From Chitinophaga ginsengisegetis (GTDB taxonomy: Bacteria; Bacteroidota; Bacteroidia; Chitinophagales; Chitinophagaceae), in the NCBI RefSeq assembly GCF_900168065.1, contig NZ_FUZZ01000002.1, positions 62,001 to 126,000 of the forward strand: a stretch of 64,000 nt of DNA, in the 5' to 3' direction. Below are positions 53,822 to 63,332 of this stretch, in pieces. A model generated the notes under the pieces. That model searched no databases and was not told the DNA's origin. It saw nothing but the letters and a program-made list of their open reading frames with translations. The stretch's first letter is position 1. Each line of letters starts with the position of its first letter. The position numbers and the translations under genes are program-made.

Positions 53822-54601
53822 CTATAATTCTCTTACCCAGATATTGCGGAAACTCAGCGGCTCGCTCTTATCGCCATGTGCCTGCAGCTTGATAGGGCTG
53901 GGACCATGCGCCTGGCGGTAGGCTGCCTGACCGATGTATTGGGTAGGGCCTTTCAGCTCGTAGCCATTTTGTACTACTACCCCGTTAAAGGTTACGGTTA
54001 CTTTTGCGGGAGATGTCAACGCCCCATCTGCACCAAATACGGGCGCTGTCCAGATCACATCATACGTATTCCACTCCCCTGGCTTCAGGGTAGGGTTAGC
54101 CAGTGGCACGGACTGCTTGTAAATACTGCCAGCCTGGCCATTGGTATATGTTTTATTATTGTAGGAGTCCAGTACCTGTAATTCATAACCGGCATCTCCT
54201 TTACCGATGGAAGCCAGGAAAACACCGCTGTTGCCCCTGCCCTGACCGGTACCGGTGATATTGGCGGGAACGCGCCACTCGATGTGTAACTGGTAGTTGG
54301 TAAACGCTTTCTTTGTTTCAATATTCCCTACCTTCTTGTTCACCGTCAGAACGCCTTTGCTCACCAGCCATTCTGCGGGTTTCTCGCGGTCGTCGGTCAT
54401 TACCCACTGATCCAGGTTGCTGCCATCGAACAGGATGATGGCATCCGAAGGCGCTTCACCACATTTTTTCCCGGGCTTTACTTCCGGTGGCACCGGGGTA
54501 TACACTTCTGTATCTTCAGGCTTTGCTTTTTCCTGGGCATTGGCGGCGCCAATTCCTCCGGCCAGCAGCATGGTAACTAAGATTCTCTTTTTCATAATCA
54601 A
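53822..54601 (-). CDS. Secreted DUF1080 / 3-keto-glycoside hydrolase-family protein
   Basis: 259 residues. Signal peptide (KKRILVTMLLAGGIGAANAQ). DUF1080 features: AIILFDGSNLDQWVM, AFTNYQLHIEWRVP, GQGRGNSGVFLAS, YELQVLDSYNN, YKQSVPLANPTLKPGEWNTYDVIW, LQAHGDKSEPLSFRNIWV. Known: this domain, a concanavalin-like beta sandwich, includes enzymes that hydrolyse 3-keto-disaccharides and 3-keto-glucosides. Such substrates arise when a flavin or nicotinamide enzyme oxidises sugars at C3. It has its own terminator and lies downstream of nothing obvious. It neighbours the sigma gene of the flavin-redox operon (same strand), which makes a functional link attractive but unproven. Start could be the second Met (54595). 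Confidence 0.88.
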   Translation of the reverse strand: MIMKKRILVTMLLAGGIGAANAQEKAKPEDTEVYTPVPPEVKPGKKCGEAPSDAIILFDGSNLDQWVMTDDREKPAEWLVSKGVLTVNKKVGNIETKKAFTNYQLHIEWRVPANITGTGQGRGNSGVFLASIGKGDAGYELQVLDSYNNKTYTNGQAGSIYKQSVPLANPTLKPGEWNTYDVIWTAPVFGADGALTSPAKVTVTFNGVVVQNGYELKGPTQYIGQAAYRQAHGPSPIKLQAHGDKSEPLSFRNIWVREL

Positions 54602-54781
54602 TATTTAACTGGAACTAATTTATGGGTCAAAAATGTAACCGGCGTCACAATAATATATAAAATAGTATCGGTAAGCAAGCATTTTTATGTCAGCGGCAGC
54701 CGGTTTGGTAACATACAGTTAACACTAAAAAACATTCTTTGCGGATTGATTACACTTAATTAATACGTGCTGTCATTACAA

Positions 54782-56359
54782 ATGAAACGGGTTTTTCAGT
54801 TTATCGTACTATGCTTATCTGCCTTCCCGGTAATCGCCACCGCTGCGCAGGACACGCTGCAAATGCAGCTCGCCGCCGCCGGAAAGCTCAGCCAGGAATC
54901 ACCGGATGCCGCCTTTCTTGCCCTGCGCAAAATGCATGATGCAGCTATCAGTAACAAAGATGAAGCCACTGCCGGCAAATGCCTCCGCCAGATGGGAAAG
55001 ATCTGCTTCACCCTGGGCCACTACGCCAAATCGCTGGAATATTACCAGCAGGCGGCCACCCTTTTTACCGCCACCGGCCACAAAGCGGCCGAAGCAGCCG
55101 TGCTCAATGATATGGGCCAGCTGTATTACCGCAATATTAATAAGCCGGGCGCTAAAATGCAGTACGATAAAGCCCTCCAGCTGTACCGCCAGGTAAACGA
55201 TCCCGCCGGCATGGCTGCCACCTATGGTAACATCGGCCATTATTATGAAAAGCAACAACAATACGACAGCGCCCGGTACTTCCAGCAACTGGCGCTGACC
55301 CAATACCAGGGCGCACGCGATACCTTTGGTATGGCCGGCATCTACGAAAACCTGGGCACCATTTATGAAGACCTTGAAAAATACGATACCGCACTATCGT
55401 CTTTCCGCATGGCCCTGCAACTTTTTGAAGCGGGCCACGAACGCATAGCAGGCATAGAAGTACTGAATAATATAGGAGACGTACTCCGCAAAACCGGCGA
55501 TGTTAAAAACAGCCTGCCCTACTCCAGGGAAGCACTGGCCCTTGCACTGCAAACCAATAATAAATACCAGGAAGCGGCAGCCTGTAAAGACATTGCCAAA
55601 GCATTCAATCTCCTCGGACGGAACGACAGCGCCTTTTATTATATGGAGTACAGCCGCAAATGCCTGCTCGACATCTACTCAGCTCAAAACAACCAGCAGA
55701 TGAACTTCCTCCAGATCCTGTACGACACCAATAAAAAGAACGACGAAATCCTCCAGCTGGAAAACAGCCATAAAATAAACCGCATCATTTACACCGCTGT
55801 AGTGATTGTGGTAGTACTACTCATCATCCTTTGCCTCCTCACCATCTCCCGCCAGAAGCTGAAGATCAGCCAGGCGCAGACCGTATCTGAACGGAATGCT
55901 GAAATAAACCGGGTGCAGAAAGACCAGCTGGAACTGAAAAGTAAACAACTGGCCACCCACACGCTGGATGTGATCCAACGGAACCAGTTCCTCGATGAGC
56001 TGCGTAACACCCTCTCCGAAATGGTGCAGGAAGATAAACGGGACCAGAAAAGACAACTGCAGCAACTGGTACTGAAAATTAACCAGACCGTGAATCACGA
56101 GAAACAATGGAAAGAATTCACCGGCATCTTTGAACAGGTACACCAGGTGTTTTTTGATAAACTCAATGCGTTGTACAGCGATCTTACCAACAACGATATC
56201 AAATTACTGGCGCTCCATAAAATGAATATGGACTCAAAAGATATGGCGACCATTCTTGGTATTTCACCCGACAGTTTACGGGTAGCAAGATATCGTCTCC
56301 GGAAAAAATTAAACATTCCGGAAGGCGATACGCTCAACACTTTTGTACAAAGCCTGTAA
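54782..56359 (+). CDS. Membrane TPR protein with C-terminal LuxR-like helix-turn-helix (regulator)
   Basis: 525 residues from MKRVFQFIVLCLSAFPVIATAAQ (signal peptide). About six TPR units in the periplasmic part (KCLRQMGKICFTLGHYAKSLEYYQQAA, ATYGNIGHYYEKQQQYDSARYFQQLA, GIYENLGTIYEDLEKYDTALSSF). A membrane helix (IIYTAVVIVVVLLIILCLLTI, about 340-360) and a coiled coil follow. The C-terminal HTH reads LTNNDIKLLALHKMNMDSKDMATILGISPDSLRVARYRLRKKLN. A common Bacteroidota architecture that senses outside and binds DNA inside without a separate response regulator. It lies directly upstream of the phytase locus with repeat arrays in between, so it may regulate it (inference). Start at 54782 preferred over 54767. 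Confidence 0.82.
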   Translation: MKRVFQFIVLCLSAFPVIATAAQDTLQMQLAAAGKLSQESPDAAFLALRKMHDAAISNKDEATAGKCLRQMGKICFTLGHYAKSLEYYQQAATLFTATGHKAAEAAVLNDMGQLYYRNINKPGAKMQYDKALQLYRQVNDPAGMAATYGNIGHYYEKQQQYDSARYFQQLALTQYQGARDTFGMAGIYENLGTIYEDLEKYDTALSSFRMALQLFEAGHERIAGIEVLNNIGDVLRKTGDVKNSLPYSREALALALQTNNKYQEAAACKDIAKAFNLLGRNDSAFYYMEYSRKCLLDIYSAQNNQQMNFLQILYDTNKKNDEILQLENSHKINRIIYTAVVIVVVLLIILCLLTISRQKLKISQAQTVSERNAEINRVQKDQLELKSKQLATHTLDVIQRNQFLDELRNTLSEMVQEDKRDQKRQLQQLVLKINQTVNHEKQWKEFTGIFEQVHQVFFDKLNALYSDLTNNDIKLLALHKMNMDSKDMATILGISPDSLRVARYRLRKKLNIPEGDTLNTFVQSL

Positions 56360-56363
56360 TGCA

Positions 56364-56512
56364 TAACGTTGCGGTAACGTTGCGGTAACATAATGGTAAT
56401 GGCGATTCCTGTTACAAATAAATACTTAATTACCAATCATTTACATCCTGTTTGTATACGCTGATCACGCTTTGTTTACGGCGTTGTTAACGCTGTTTAC
56501 GTTTTGCTTACG
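56364..56512 (+). promoter_or_regulatory. Two arrays of helix-phased short direct repeats upstream of the phytase locus
   Basis: Array 1: TAAC/TAAT at 56364, 56375, 56386 and 56397, exactly 11 bp apart, within AACGTTGCGGT units. Array 2: TTTACG/TTAACG/CTTACG-type words with ACG at 56458, 56467, 56478, 56490, 56499 and 56510 (spacing 9-12 bp). Direct repeats at about one helical turn resemble operators of OmpR/PhoB-type regulators, whose subunits bind head-to-tail every 11 bp. Position between the regulator stop (56359) and the receptor start (56597) fits a control region. Which protein binds is unknown. Confidence 0.6.
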
Positions 56513-56596
56513 CTGCTTTTTTGCATTTTTTTTTGCAGCAGCCCACATTTGCGATGCAGTTCGCCACTAACACGAACGGCATCAAATTCACCAAAG

Positions 56597-59359
56597 ATGA
56601 AGACACTTTTAACAACGCTTTTATGTCTGCTGCTGTGCGTCACATTTGCCAGCGCCGGCAGTCTGAAAGGACACGTGTACGATCAGAAAACGGGCGAACC
56701 GCTGGTAGGCGTCACTGTTGTAATGGACCAAACCAAACTGGTTGCCCTCACTGGTCTCGACGGTTCCTTTGAATTCAAAAAGATTACGGCAGGAAAATTC
56801 ACCCTGCACATTTCCCATCTTACCTACAAAACATTAACAAAAGAAGTGACCGTACTGGAAAGTGATAACCCGGCGCTCAACATCTACCTCAGTGAACGCA
56901 GCAGCAAAAACCTGAGTGAAGTAGTGATTGCCGGCGGCACCAAAGCCTCTTCAGAAAACACGGCCCGCAAACTGGAACAGAAATCCATCCAGGTGATGAA
57001 CGTAGTATCCGGTCAGGCTATAGAAGTATCGCCCGACCTCACCGTGGCGAACGTAATCCAGCGCGTTTCCGGTATCTCCATAGAACGCAGCAGCAACGGC
57101 GACGGACAATACGCCATTCTCCGCGGCATGGACAAAAGATATAACTACACGCTTATCAACGGGGTGAAAATACCCAGCCCGGATAATAAATACCGGTACG
57201 TGCCGCTCGATATCTTCCCGTCCGAGTTGCTGGACCGCCTCGAAGTATACAAGTCCTTAACGCCAAACATGGAAGGCGATGCGGTGGGCGGCGTAGTGAA
57301 CATGGTGATGAAAGACGCCCCTGGCAAATTATCGCTCAACGCCAACGTAGCTACCGGCTACAGCCAGATGGTACTGGACAAAGGCTTTACTTCTTTTGAT
57401 GCCAGCCACATACAATCCAAATCACCTTACGAAGCCCACGGTAAAAGCTATAACGCCACCCCGGCAGATTTTGCCACCGGCACACTGGACTATAAAAACA
57501 AAAACTTCGCGCCCAACCTGGTAGCAGGTTTATCCATCGGCCAGCGTTTCCTGCACAATAAACTGGGCGTGATCCTCGCCGGTAGCTTCCAGAATACCTA
57601 TCGCGCCACTACCAGCACGTTCTATAAGAATGATATGGACACCGGGCATTACTCCGTGCTTACCAGTATGCAAAACCGGCAGTACAGCGAACAGCAGCAA
57701 CGCAGCGGCCTGCATGGAAAGATCGACTACGTGTTTAATGAAAACAATAAGCTGTCGCTTTACAATGCCTACATGAACCTGCAAAGTTACCAGACCCGTG
57801 AAGGCATCACCACCAACTTTTCCGATGGCATATTTGATCCTGTGGCCGGCAATGCGCAACTGACGTTTGAAAGCCGCTCCAGGAAAACCACGCAGCAGAT
57901 TTACAATTCCACCCTGCATGGTGATCATCATATCATTCCCGGTAAATTAAAATTGCAGTGGTCTGCCGTATTCTCCTCCGCCAAAAATGAGGTACCCGAT
58001 AATACCACCATTGCATTAAACGGGGTGCGTAACAACTTCAAGGAAACACGTACCACTGTTGAGAACAATGGCACCAACCGCCGTTGGGAACGTAATACAG
58101 ACGATGATATCGCGGGTTACCTTGATCTTACTTACACTGCCAGGATAGCCGGAACAAAAGTAGATTTCTCCGCAGGTGGCCTGTACCGCGACAAACAACG
58201 CAGCAGCTTCTTTAATAACTATACATTCAGACCTTCCAATATCAACGCATTATATGGTAAGGATTTTACCAGCTATACAGATATTGTATGGGAGATCCAG
58301 AATCCCGGCGGCGCAGTAGGCAACCCGCTTACTTACGATGCTTCCGAAAAAACAACCTCCGGATACGGTATGTTTAAATTCGAAGTATCCGAACTGGAAA
58401 TAACCGGTGGCGTACGTGTGGAACATACCAACCAGGGCTATCATATGTTTTTTCCACAGGGAGAAGACCGTCCTACCGGCAGCCAGGCGTACACCGATGT
58501 GTTGCCCAGCCTGAACCTGAAATACGAATTATCCGAACACCAGAACTTGCGTGGTTCTTACTTCCGCTCACTGAACCGTCCCGGCTTCTTTGAAATTGTT
58601 CCTTCTAAAATTGTGCTGGAAGACTACCAGGAACGCGGTAACCCTGATCTGAAACGCGCTATCGCCGATAACTTTGATCTGCGCTATGAACTGTTTCCGA
58701 AACGTTCCGATCAATTACTGGTAGGCGTATTCTACAAAAGAATCCAGGACCCTATCGAAAATACCATCCGTGCAGACGCCACCCGTCCGCAGGACCAGTA
58801 CTATTCTGCCGGTAACTTCGGTACCGCCCGCAACTACGGCCTGGAAATAGACTATATCAAATTCTTCAGCAAAATAGGTTTCAAAGCCAACTACACTTAC
58901 ACCCACTCTTCCATCACTACTTCCAAAAGTTTGCGGATAAGGGATGAAAAAGGCGACGTTAAAACCATCGCGGTAGATCAAACACGTCCGCTGTACGGAC
59001 AGTCCGAGCATATCGGTAACCTCTCTGTATTGTACAAAGACATTCAGCATGGATGGGATGCACAGCTGGCCGGCGCTTATACCGGTCCACGCATCGTTAC
59101 CGTTTCCCAGTACATCGACAATGACCTCTGGCAGAAAGGATTTATACAGATGGATGTTTCTGTAGAAAAAAGGTTCAGGAATAACTTCAGCATCTTCGCC
59201 AAAGCAGGCAACCTGCTGAACACGCCGGCAGAAATATTTATCAAAGGAACTGACCCTGCCAACACCAATATGCCGGGACAGGGAAAAGCCAATGAAACCC
59301 TGATCAGGAAAGAATATTACAAACAAACCTACCTGCTGGGTGTACGTTACAAATTATAA
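56597..59359 (+). CDS. TonB-dependent outer-membrane receptor
   Basis: 920 residues from MKTLLTTLLCLLLCVTFASAGS (signal peptide); the frame is open to 56504, but that part overlaps the repeat array. CarboxypepD_reg-like domain (LKGHVYDQKTGEPLVGVTVVMD, FTLHISHLTYKTLTKEV); TonB plug (VANVIQRVSGISIERSSNGDGQYAILRGMDKRYNYTLING-type, here ILRGMDKRYNYTLINGVKIPS, DIFPSELLDRLEVYKSLTPNMEGDAVGGVVNMVMKDAP); barrel ending KQTYLLGVRYKL. It lacks the SusC-type extension and has no SusD partner. With phytase and phosphatase genes downstream it probably imports a phosphate-containing compound (inference). Confidence 0.92.
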   Translation: MKTLLTTLLCLLLCVTFASAGSLKGHVYDQKTGEPLVGVTVVMDQTKLVALTGLDGSFEFKKITAGKFTLHISHLTYKTLTKEVTVLESDNPALNIYLSERSSKNLSEVVIAGGTKASSENTARKLEQKSIQVMNVVSGQAIEVSPDLTVANVIQRVSGISIERSSNGDGQYAILRGMDKRYNYTLINGVKIPSPDNKYRYVPLDIFPSELLDRLEVYKSLTPNMEGDAVGGVVNMVMKDAPGKLSLNANVATGYSQMVLDKGFTSFDASHIQSKSPYEAHGKSYNATPADFATGTLDYKNKNFAPNLVAGLSIGQRFLHNKLGVILAGSFQNTYRATTSTFYKNDMDTGHYSVLTSMQNRQYSEQQQRSGLHGKIDYVFNENNKLSLYNAYMNLQSYQTREGITTNFSDGIFDPVAGNAQLTFESRSRKTTQQIYNSTLHGDHHIIPGKLKLQWSAVFSSAKNEVPDNTTIALNGVRNNFKETRTTVENNGTNRRWERNTDDDIAGYLDLTYTARIAGTKVDFSAGGLYRDKQRSSFFNNYTFRPSNINALYGKDFTSYTDIVWEIQNPGGAVGNPLTYDASEKTTSGYGMFKFEVSELEITGGVRVEHTNQGYHMFFPQGEDRPTGSQAYTDVLPSLNLKYELSEHQNLRGSYFRSLNRPGFFEIVPSKIVLEDYQERGNPDLKRAIADNFDLRYELFPKRSDQLLVGVFYKRIQDPIENTIRADATRPQDQYYSAGNFGTARNYGLEIDYIKFFSKIGFKANYTYTHSSITTSKSLRIRDEKGDVKTIAVDQTRPLYGQSEHIGNLSVLYKDIQHGWDAQLAGAYTGPRIVTVSQYIDNDLWQKGFIQMDVSVEKRFRNNFSIFAKAGNLLNTPAEIFIKGTDPANTNMPGQGKANETLIRKEYYKQTYLLGVRYKL

Positions 59360-59383
59360 ACTCATTCCAAAATATTCATCATC

Positions 59384-60649
59384 ATGAAATATAAAAATAT
59401 TCTCTTTTACGCTGCGTTGATACTGACCATTGTCAGCGGCTGTAAAAAAGCAAACAGCGATGTAGACCTCAGCGAAAGCATCATTGGCTCCGGCACCGTT
59501 CACGGCGATGTGTGGGGCATCTGGCCCAAAGGCAGCATCCAGCGCGTTTCCGGCGATATCACTATCCCGGAAGGTAAAACGCTGGTGATTGAAGAAGGCG
59601 TATTAGTAATCATGGATACTCTCGTAAAACCGGAAGTAATTGTAAAAGGAAACCTGTATTCAATGGGAACCGCTGAACAACCGGTGAGATTTACTATTGA
59701 AGAAAACTACCGCACCGACAGCCGCAAGTTTGGTAAACAATGGGGCGGTATCCTCGCGGCTAAATCCTGTGCAGAGCTGCTGTTGGACAATACCATCCTC
59801 GAATACGGCGGTGCTGTTACCACCGAGTCGTCTGCTTCTGTGAAACAGGGATTGTATAAAGCTGTGAGCGGCGAAGCATTACCTGCATTATGGTACAGCA
59901 ATGTGAATGGTAAGCTGGTAGTGACCAACTGTATCTTCCGCAATTTTAATGAAGACTGCACCTACATTGAAGGCGGCAAACTTATCTTCTCCAATAATAA
60001 ATTTTACACCACCGGTATCACCGGCGGAGAAGGTATTAACATCAAATCCGGTTGTATCGCGGATGTGAGTTACAATCTCTTTTACTCTACCAATACCAAC
60101 GCGCTTAAATTATCCAACTCCGGCGAACGCACGCCACAGGCGCACGTAATTGCCTATAACAATACCATGCTCAACACCGGCTGGAGAAGGCCTACAGTAA
60201 AAGGCGGCTCCGTGTGGGTGGAAGCTACCGTGTTTGTGGAACTACACAATAACCTGTTTGCCAACACACGGTTTGGTATTAAGAGAGATACCAAAAAAGT
60301 AGAGGACAGTCGCTCGGTTATCAGCAACAATCTTTATTATGGCTTTAACCAAACTACCGTCGACCAGTTCCAGCCCGCAAAAGATATCATTAGCGGCGCC
60401 AATGATGTTATCGGTACAAAAGCCGGTGAGAATGATCCGAAATTTGTAAATTATCCGTTGAACACACCGACCGATAGCCCGGATTTTAACACCAGCTGGG
60501 ACTTTCATTTACTGGCCGGCTCACCTGCGCTGGGCGCCGGTACCACTGCCTTTACCCGTAACTTCCCGAACGGACTGGTGCTGAACGGCATTAACTACGC
60601 CTCTCCTGCTCCTTCCTCTTTTATTGGCGCCTTTGGTACTAAAAACTAA
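59384..60649 (+). CDS. Surface/periplasmic lipoprotein with right-handed beta-helix character
   Basis: 421 residues. Lipobox in ILTIVSGCKKANSD. Repeated beta-coil sequences typical of parallel beta-helices: ISGDITIPEGKTLVIEEGVLVIMDTLVKPEVIVKGNLYSMG, then CTYIEGGKLIFSNNKFYTTGITGGEGINIKSG and VSYNLFYSTNTNALKLSNSG. The C-terminal part reads DFHLLAGSPALGAGT, a motif common at the end of such helices. No catalytic residues are recognised. It lies 25 bp after the receptor gene and 19 bp before the phytase gene, so it is part of the operon and may be a binding protein of the receptor. Not SusD-like. Confidence 0.78.
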   Translation: MKYKNILFYAALILTIVSGCKKANSDVDLSESIIGSGTVHGDVWGIWPKGSIQRVSGDITIPEGKTLVIEEGVLVIMDTLVKPEVIVKGNLYSMGTAEQPVRFTIEENYRTDSRKFGKQWGGILAAKSCAELLLDNTILEYGGAVTTESSASVKQGLYKAVSGEALPALWYSNVNGKLVVTNCIFRNFNEDCTYIEGGKLIFSNNKFYTTGITGGEGINIKSGCIADVSYNLFYSTNTNALKLSNSGERTPQAHVIAYNNTMLNTGWRRPTVKGGSVWVEATVFVELHNNLFANTRFGIKRDTKKVEDSRSVISNNLYYGFNQTTVDQFQPAKDIISGANDVIGTKAGENDPKFVNYPLNTPTDSPDFNTSWDFHLLAGSPALGAGTTAFTRNFPNGLVLNGINYASPAPSSFIGAFGTKN

Positions 60650-60667
60650 AACAGCGATCTCACAGTA

Positions 60668-61753
60668 ATGACTACACGCAATATATTATACTCCACAGCA
60701 GTTCTTCCCGGACTGCTGTGTTTTCTTGCCTGCGCAAGACCGGCAAGCCGGGCTAACGGACAGGCATACACGGATACCACTACTATTCAGCCCGCAGTAA
60801 TCACCGAACAGGTAAAGTTTGATTCAGACGATCCTGCCATTTGGGTAAACCCGCAAAATCCCGCCCGGAGCCTGGTGATAGGCACTGATAAATCGGCCGA
60901 AGGCGCCCTGTATGTGTTTGACCTTGAAGGAAAGATTAAACAGGTGGTGCCCAACCTGCAACGTCCCAACAATGTGGACATTGCATACGGATTACTCCTC
61001 AACGGAAAACGTATAGACTATGCCGTTACCACCGAGCGCATCACGCATAAGCTCCGCTTCTATTCATTGCCCGATATGCAACCCATCGATGATGGTGGCA
61101 TCCCGGCATTTGAAGGCGAAACCGGCACACAATACCGTGATCTCATGGGAGTGGCGGTTTACACTAACAAAAAGAACGAACACTATGTAATTGCAGGCCG
61201 TAAAACCGGTCCGCAGGATGGTACCTATTTATGGCAATACCGCCTTACCGATAACGGTGCTGGAAAAATAAAAGCCACGCTGGTACGTAAGTTTGGCCAC
61301 TACAGCGGTAAAAAGGAAATAGAATCTATTGCCGTAGATAATGAAGCCGGCTATGTTTATTACTCTGATGAACAGTACGGCGTACGACAATATTATGCCG
61401 ACCCGGAAAAAGGTAATGAAGAATTAACAGTTTTCGGCACCACCGGTTTTACAGAAGATCATGAGGGTATTTCTATTTATAAAACCTCTCCCACCAAAGG
61501 ATATATCCTGGTATCTGACCAGGGTGCCAACAAATTTCATATCTTCAGCCGGTCAGGAACAACGCATACGTTGCTGAAAGTGGTGAAAGTAAGCGCCGGC
61601 CACAGCGACGGCTCCGATATAGTAAATGTGCCACTGAACAATACTTTCAAACATGGATTATTTGTAGTGATGAGCGACGACCGGACCTTCCATTATTATC
61701 GCTGGGAAGATATTGCCGGTAAAGAGCTGGAATCAGCGCCAATAAAAAAATAG
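60668..61753 (+). CDS. Beta-propeller phytase (3-phytase), lipoprotein-like
   Basis: 361 residues. N-terminus LPGLLCFLACARPAS suggests a lipobox at FLAC. Beta-propeller phytase motifs: SDDPAIWVNPQNPARSLVIGTDKSAEGALYVFDLEG, RPNNVDIAYGLLLNG, EIESIAVDNEAGYVYYSDEQYGVRQYYADPEKG, TEDHEGISIYKTSPTKGYILVSDQGANKFHIF and AGHSDGSDIVNVPL. The acidic residues in these blocks bind calcium. It removes phosphate from phytate (inositol hexakisphosphate) outside the inner membrane. It is 10 bp upstream of a metallophosphatase gene, a sensible next step in phosphate release. Confidence 0.92.
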   Translation: MTTRNILYSTAVLPGLLCFLACARPASRANGQAYTDTTTIQPAVITEQVKFDSDDPAIWVNPQNPARSLVIGTDKSAEGALYVFDLEGKIKQVVPNLQRPNNVDIAYGLLLNGKRIDYAVTTERITHKLRFYSLPDMQPIDDGGIPAFEGETGTQYRDLMGVAVYTNKKNEHYVIAGRKTGPQDGTYLWQYRLTDNGAGKIKATLVRKFGHYSGKKEIESIAVDNEAGYVYYSDEQYGVRQYYADPEKGNEELTVFGTTGFTEDHEGISIYKTSPTKGYILVSDQGANKFHIFSRSGTTHTLLKVVKVSAGHSDGSDIVNVPLNNTFKHGLFVVMSDDRTFHYYRWEDIAGKELESAPIKK

Positions 61754-61763
61754 TGTCCCATAT

Positions 61764-63332
61764 ATGAAATCTATCTTTCTCGCTTCCCTGTGCCTGTTTG
61801 CCGGTTTACACCTGGTGCAGGCACAGGATGCTGCTGTTACGAAAGCGCCCATCGCTGCAAAGCTGATCCGTGGCCCTTACCTGCAGGCAGCCGGTACACA
61901 GCAGATGCTGATCCGCTGGCGCACCGATGCATCTGCCCGCAGCCGTGTGAAATACGGCACCGCGCCGGATAAGCTGGACCAGCAGGCAGATGATGCCAAC
62001 CTGGTAACAGAGCATAAAGTACTGCTTACAAACCTGCAACCCAACACCCGCTACTATTATTCCATTGGCGGCTATAAGGATGTATTGCAGGGCAACGCAG
62101 ACAACTACTTTATGACCCTGCCCGAAGCCGGTAAAACAGACCTGTACCGCATTGCCGCGCTGGGCGATTGCGGCGACGGCTCTCCCAACCAGCAACTCGT
62201 AAAGGAACAACTGGTAAAGTACCTCGGCAACAACTACCTGAATGCATGGATATTGTTAGGCGACAACGCCTATCCCAACGGTACGGACGCGGAGTATCAG
62301 AGCAAGTTTTTTAATGTTTATAAAGATGACCTGCTGAAGAAATTTCCCCTGTTCCCGGCGCCCGGAAATCATGACTATCATGATACCGATATCTCTGCTG
62401 CCTTTGCACAGCAATCGCACCAAACAAACTACTACCAGAACTTCTCCATGCCATCGGAAGGAGAATCCGGCGGGTTGCCTTCCCACTCGGCTTCTTTCTA
62501 TTCTTTTGATATCGGGAACATCCACTTCCTGTCGCTCGACAGCTACGGTAAAGAAGACAACGCTTACCGCCTGTACGATACCACCGGTCCGCAGGTAACC
62601 TGGATAAAGAAAGATCTCGCTGCCAATAAAAACAAGGGTTGGGTAATTGCCTACTGGCACCATCCGCCGTATACAATGGGTTCCCATAATTCTGACGAAG
62701 AAGATGAACTGGTACACATCCGGGAAAACTTTATCCGGATACTGGAACGCAACGGCGTAGACCTGGTACTGAATGGACATAGTCATGATTACGAAAGGTC
62801 CAGGATGATCAAAGGACATTATGGCCCCGCCAACAGCTTTGATCCGGCCAAACATAACGTAAGCAACTCTTCCGGCCGCTACGACGGCGGCAACAATTCC
62901 GCACCGTATATCAAAGACAGCATCCGTACCACCGGTACTGTATACGTAGTGAGCGGCTCCGCCGGGAAACTGGGCGGCAAACAAACCGTTTACCCGCATA
63001 ACGCCATGTATTTTGCAGATGCAGAACACGGCGGCTCCAGCATACTCGAAATACAGGACAACCGCCTGGATCTGAAATGGATCTGCGCAGATGGCACCAT
63101 CCGCGACCAGTTTACCATGATGAAAAACGTAAACCGGAACACGGATATCCGGATCAAAAAAGGAGAAGTGGCCACATTAACGGCTTCTTTCATCGGTACC
63201 TACAAATGGAATAACCGTAAGGAAACCACCCGGAGTATTACCGTAACACCTACCGCCTCTACCACAAAATATACCGTAGCAGATGCGTACAATAATGTAA
63301 AAGATACCTTCACCGTATATGTATCGAAATAA
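61764..63332 (+). CDS. Purple-acid-phosphatase-like metallophosphoesterase, secreted
   Basis: 522 residues. Signal peptide (SIFLASLCLFAGLHLVQAQD). Fibronectin-like N-terminal domain of purple acid phosphatases (LIRGPYLQAAGTQQMLIRWRTD, HKVLLTNLQPNTRYYYSIG). Metallophosphoesterase motifs in order: LGDCGDG, LLGDNAYPNGTD, PGNHDYHD, YWHHPPY and LNGHSHDYERS, which supply the two-metal ligands. A beta C-terminal tail (RKETTRSITVTPTAS) is present. It would hydrolyse phosphomonoesters in the periplasm or outside. Its stop overlaps the start of the next gene by 14 bp, so translation is likely coupled. Confidence 0.92.
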   Translation: MKSIFLASLCLFAGLHLVQAQDAAVTKAPIAAKLIRGPYLQAAGTQQMLIRWRTDASARSRVKYGTAPDKLDQQADDANLVTEHKVLLTNLQPNTRYYYSIGGYKDVLQGNADNYFMTLPEAGKTDLYRIAALGDCGDGSPNQQLVKEQLVKYLGNNYLNAWILLGDNAYPNGTDAEYQSKFFNVYKDDLLKKFPLFPAPGNHDYHDTDISAAFAQQSHQTNYYQNFSMPSEGESGGLPSHSASFYSFDIGNIHFLSLDSYGKEDNAYRLYDTTGPQVTWIKKDLAANKNKGWVIAYWHHPPYTMGSHNSDEEDELVHIRENFIRILERNGVDLVLNGHSHDYERSRMIKGHYGPANSFDPAKHNVSNSSGRYDGGNNSAPYIKDSIRTTGTVYVVSGSAGKLGGKQTVYPHNAMYFADAEHGGSSILEIQDNRLDLKWICADGTIRDQFTMMKNVNRNTDIRIKKGEVATLTASFIGTYKWNNRKETTRSITVTPTASTTKYTVADAYNNVKDTFTVYVSK

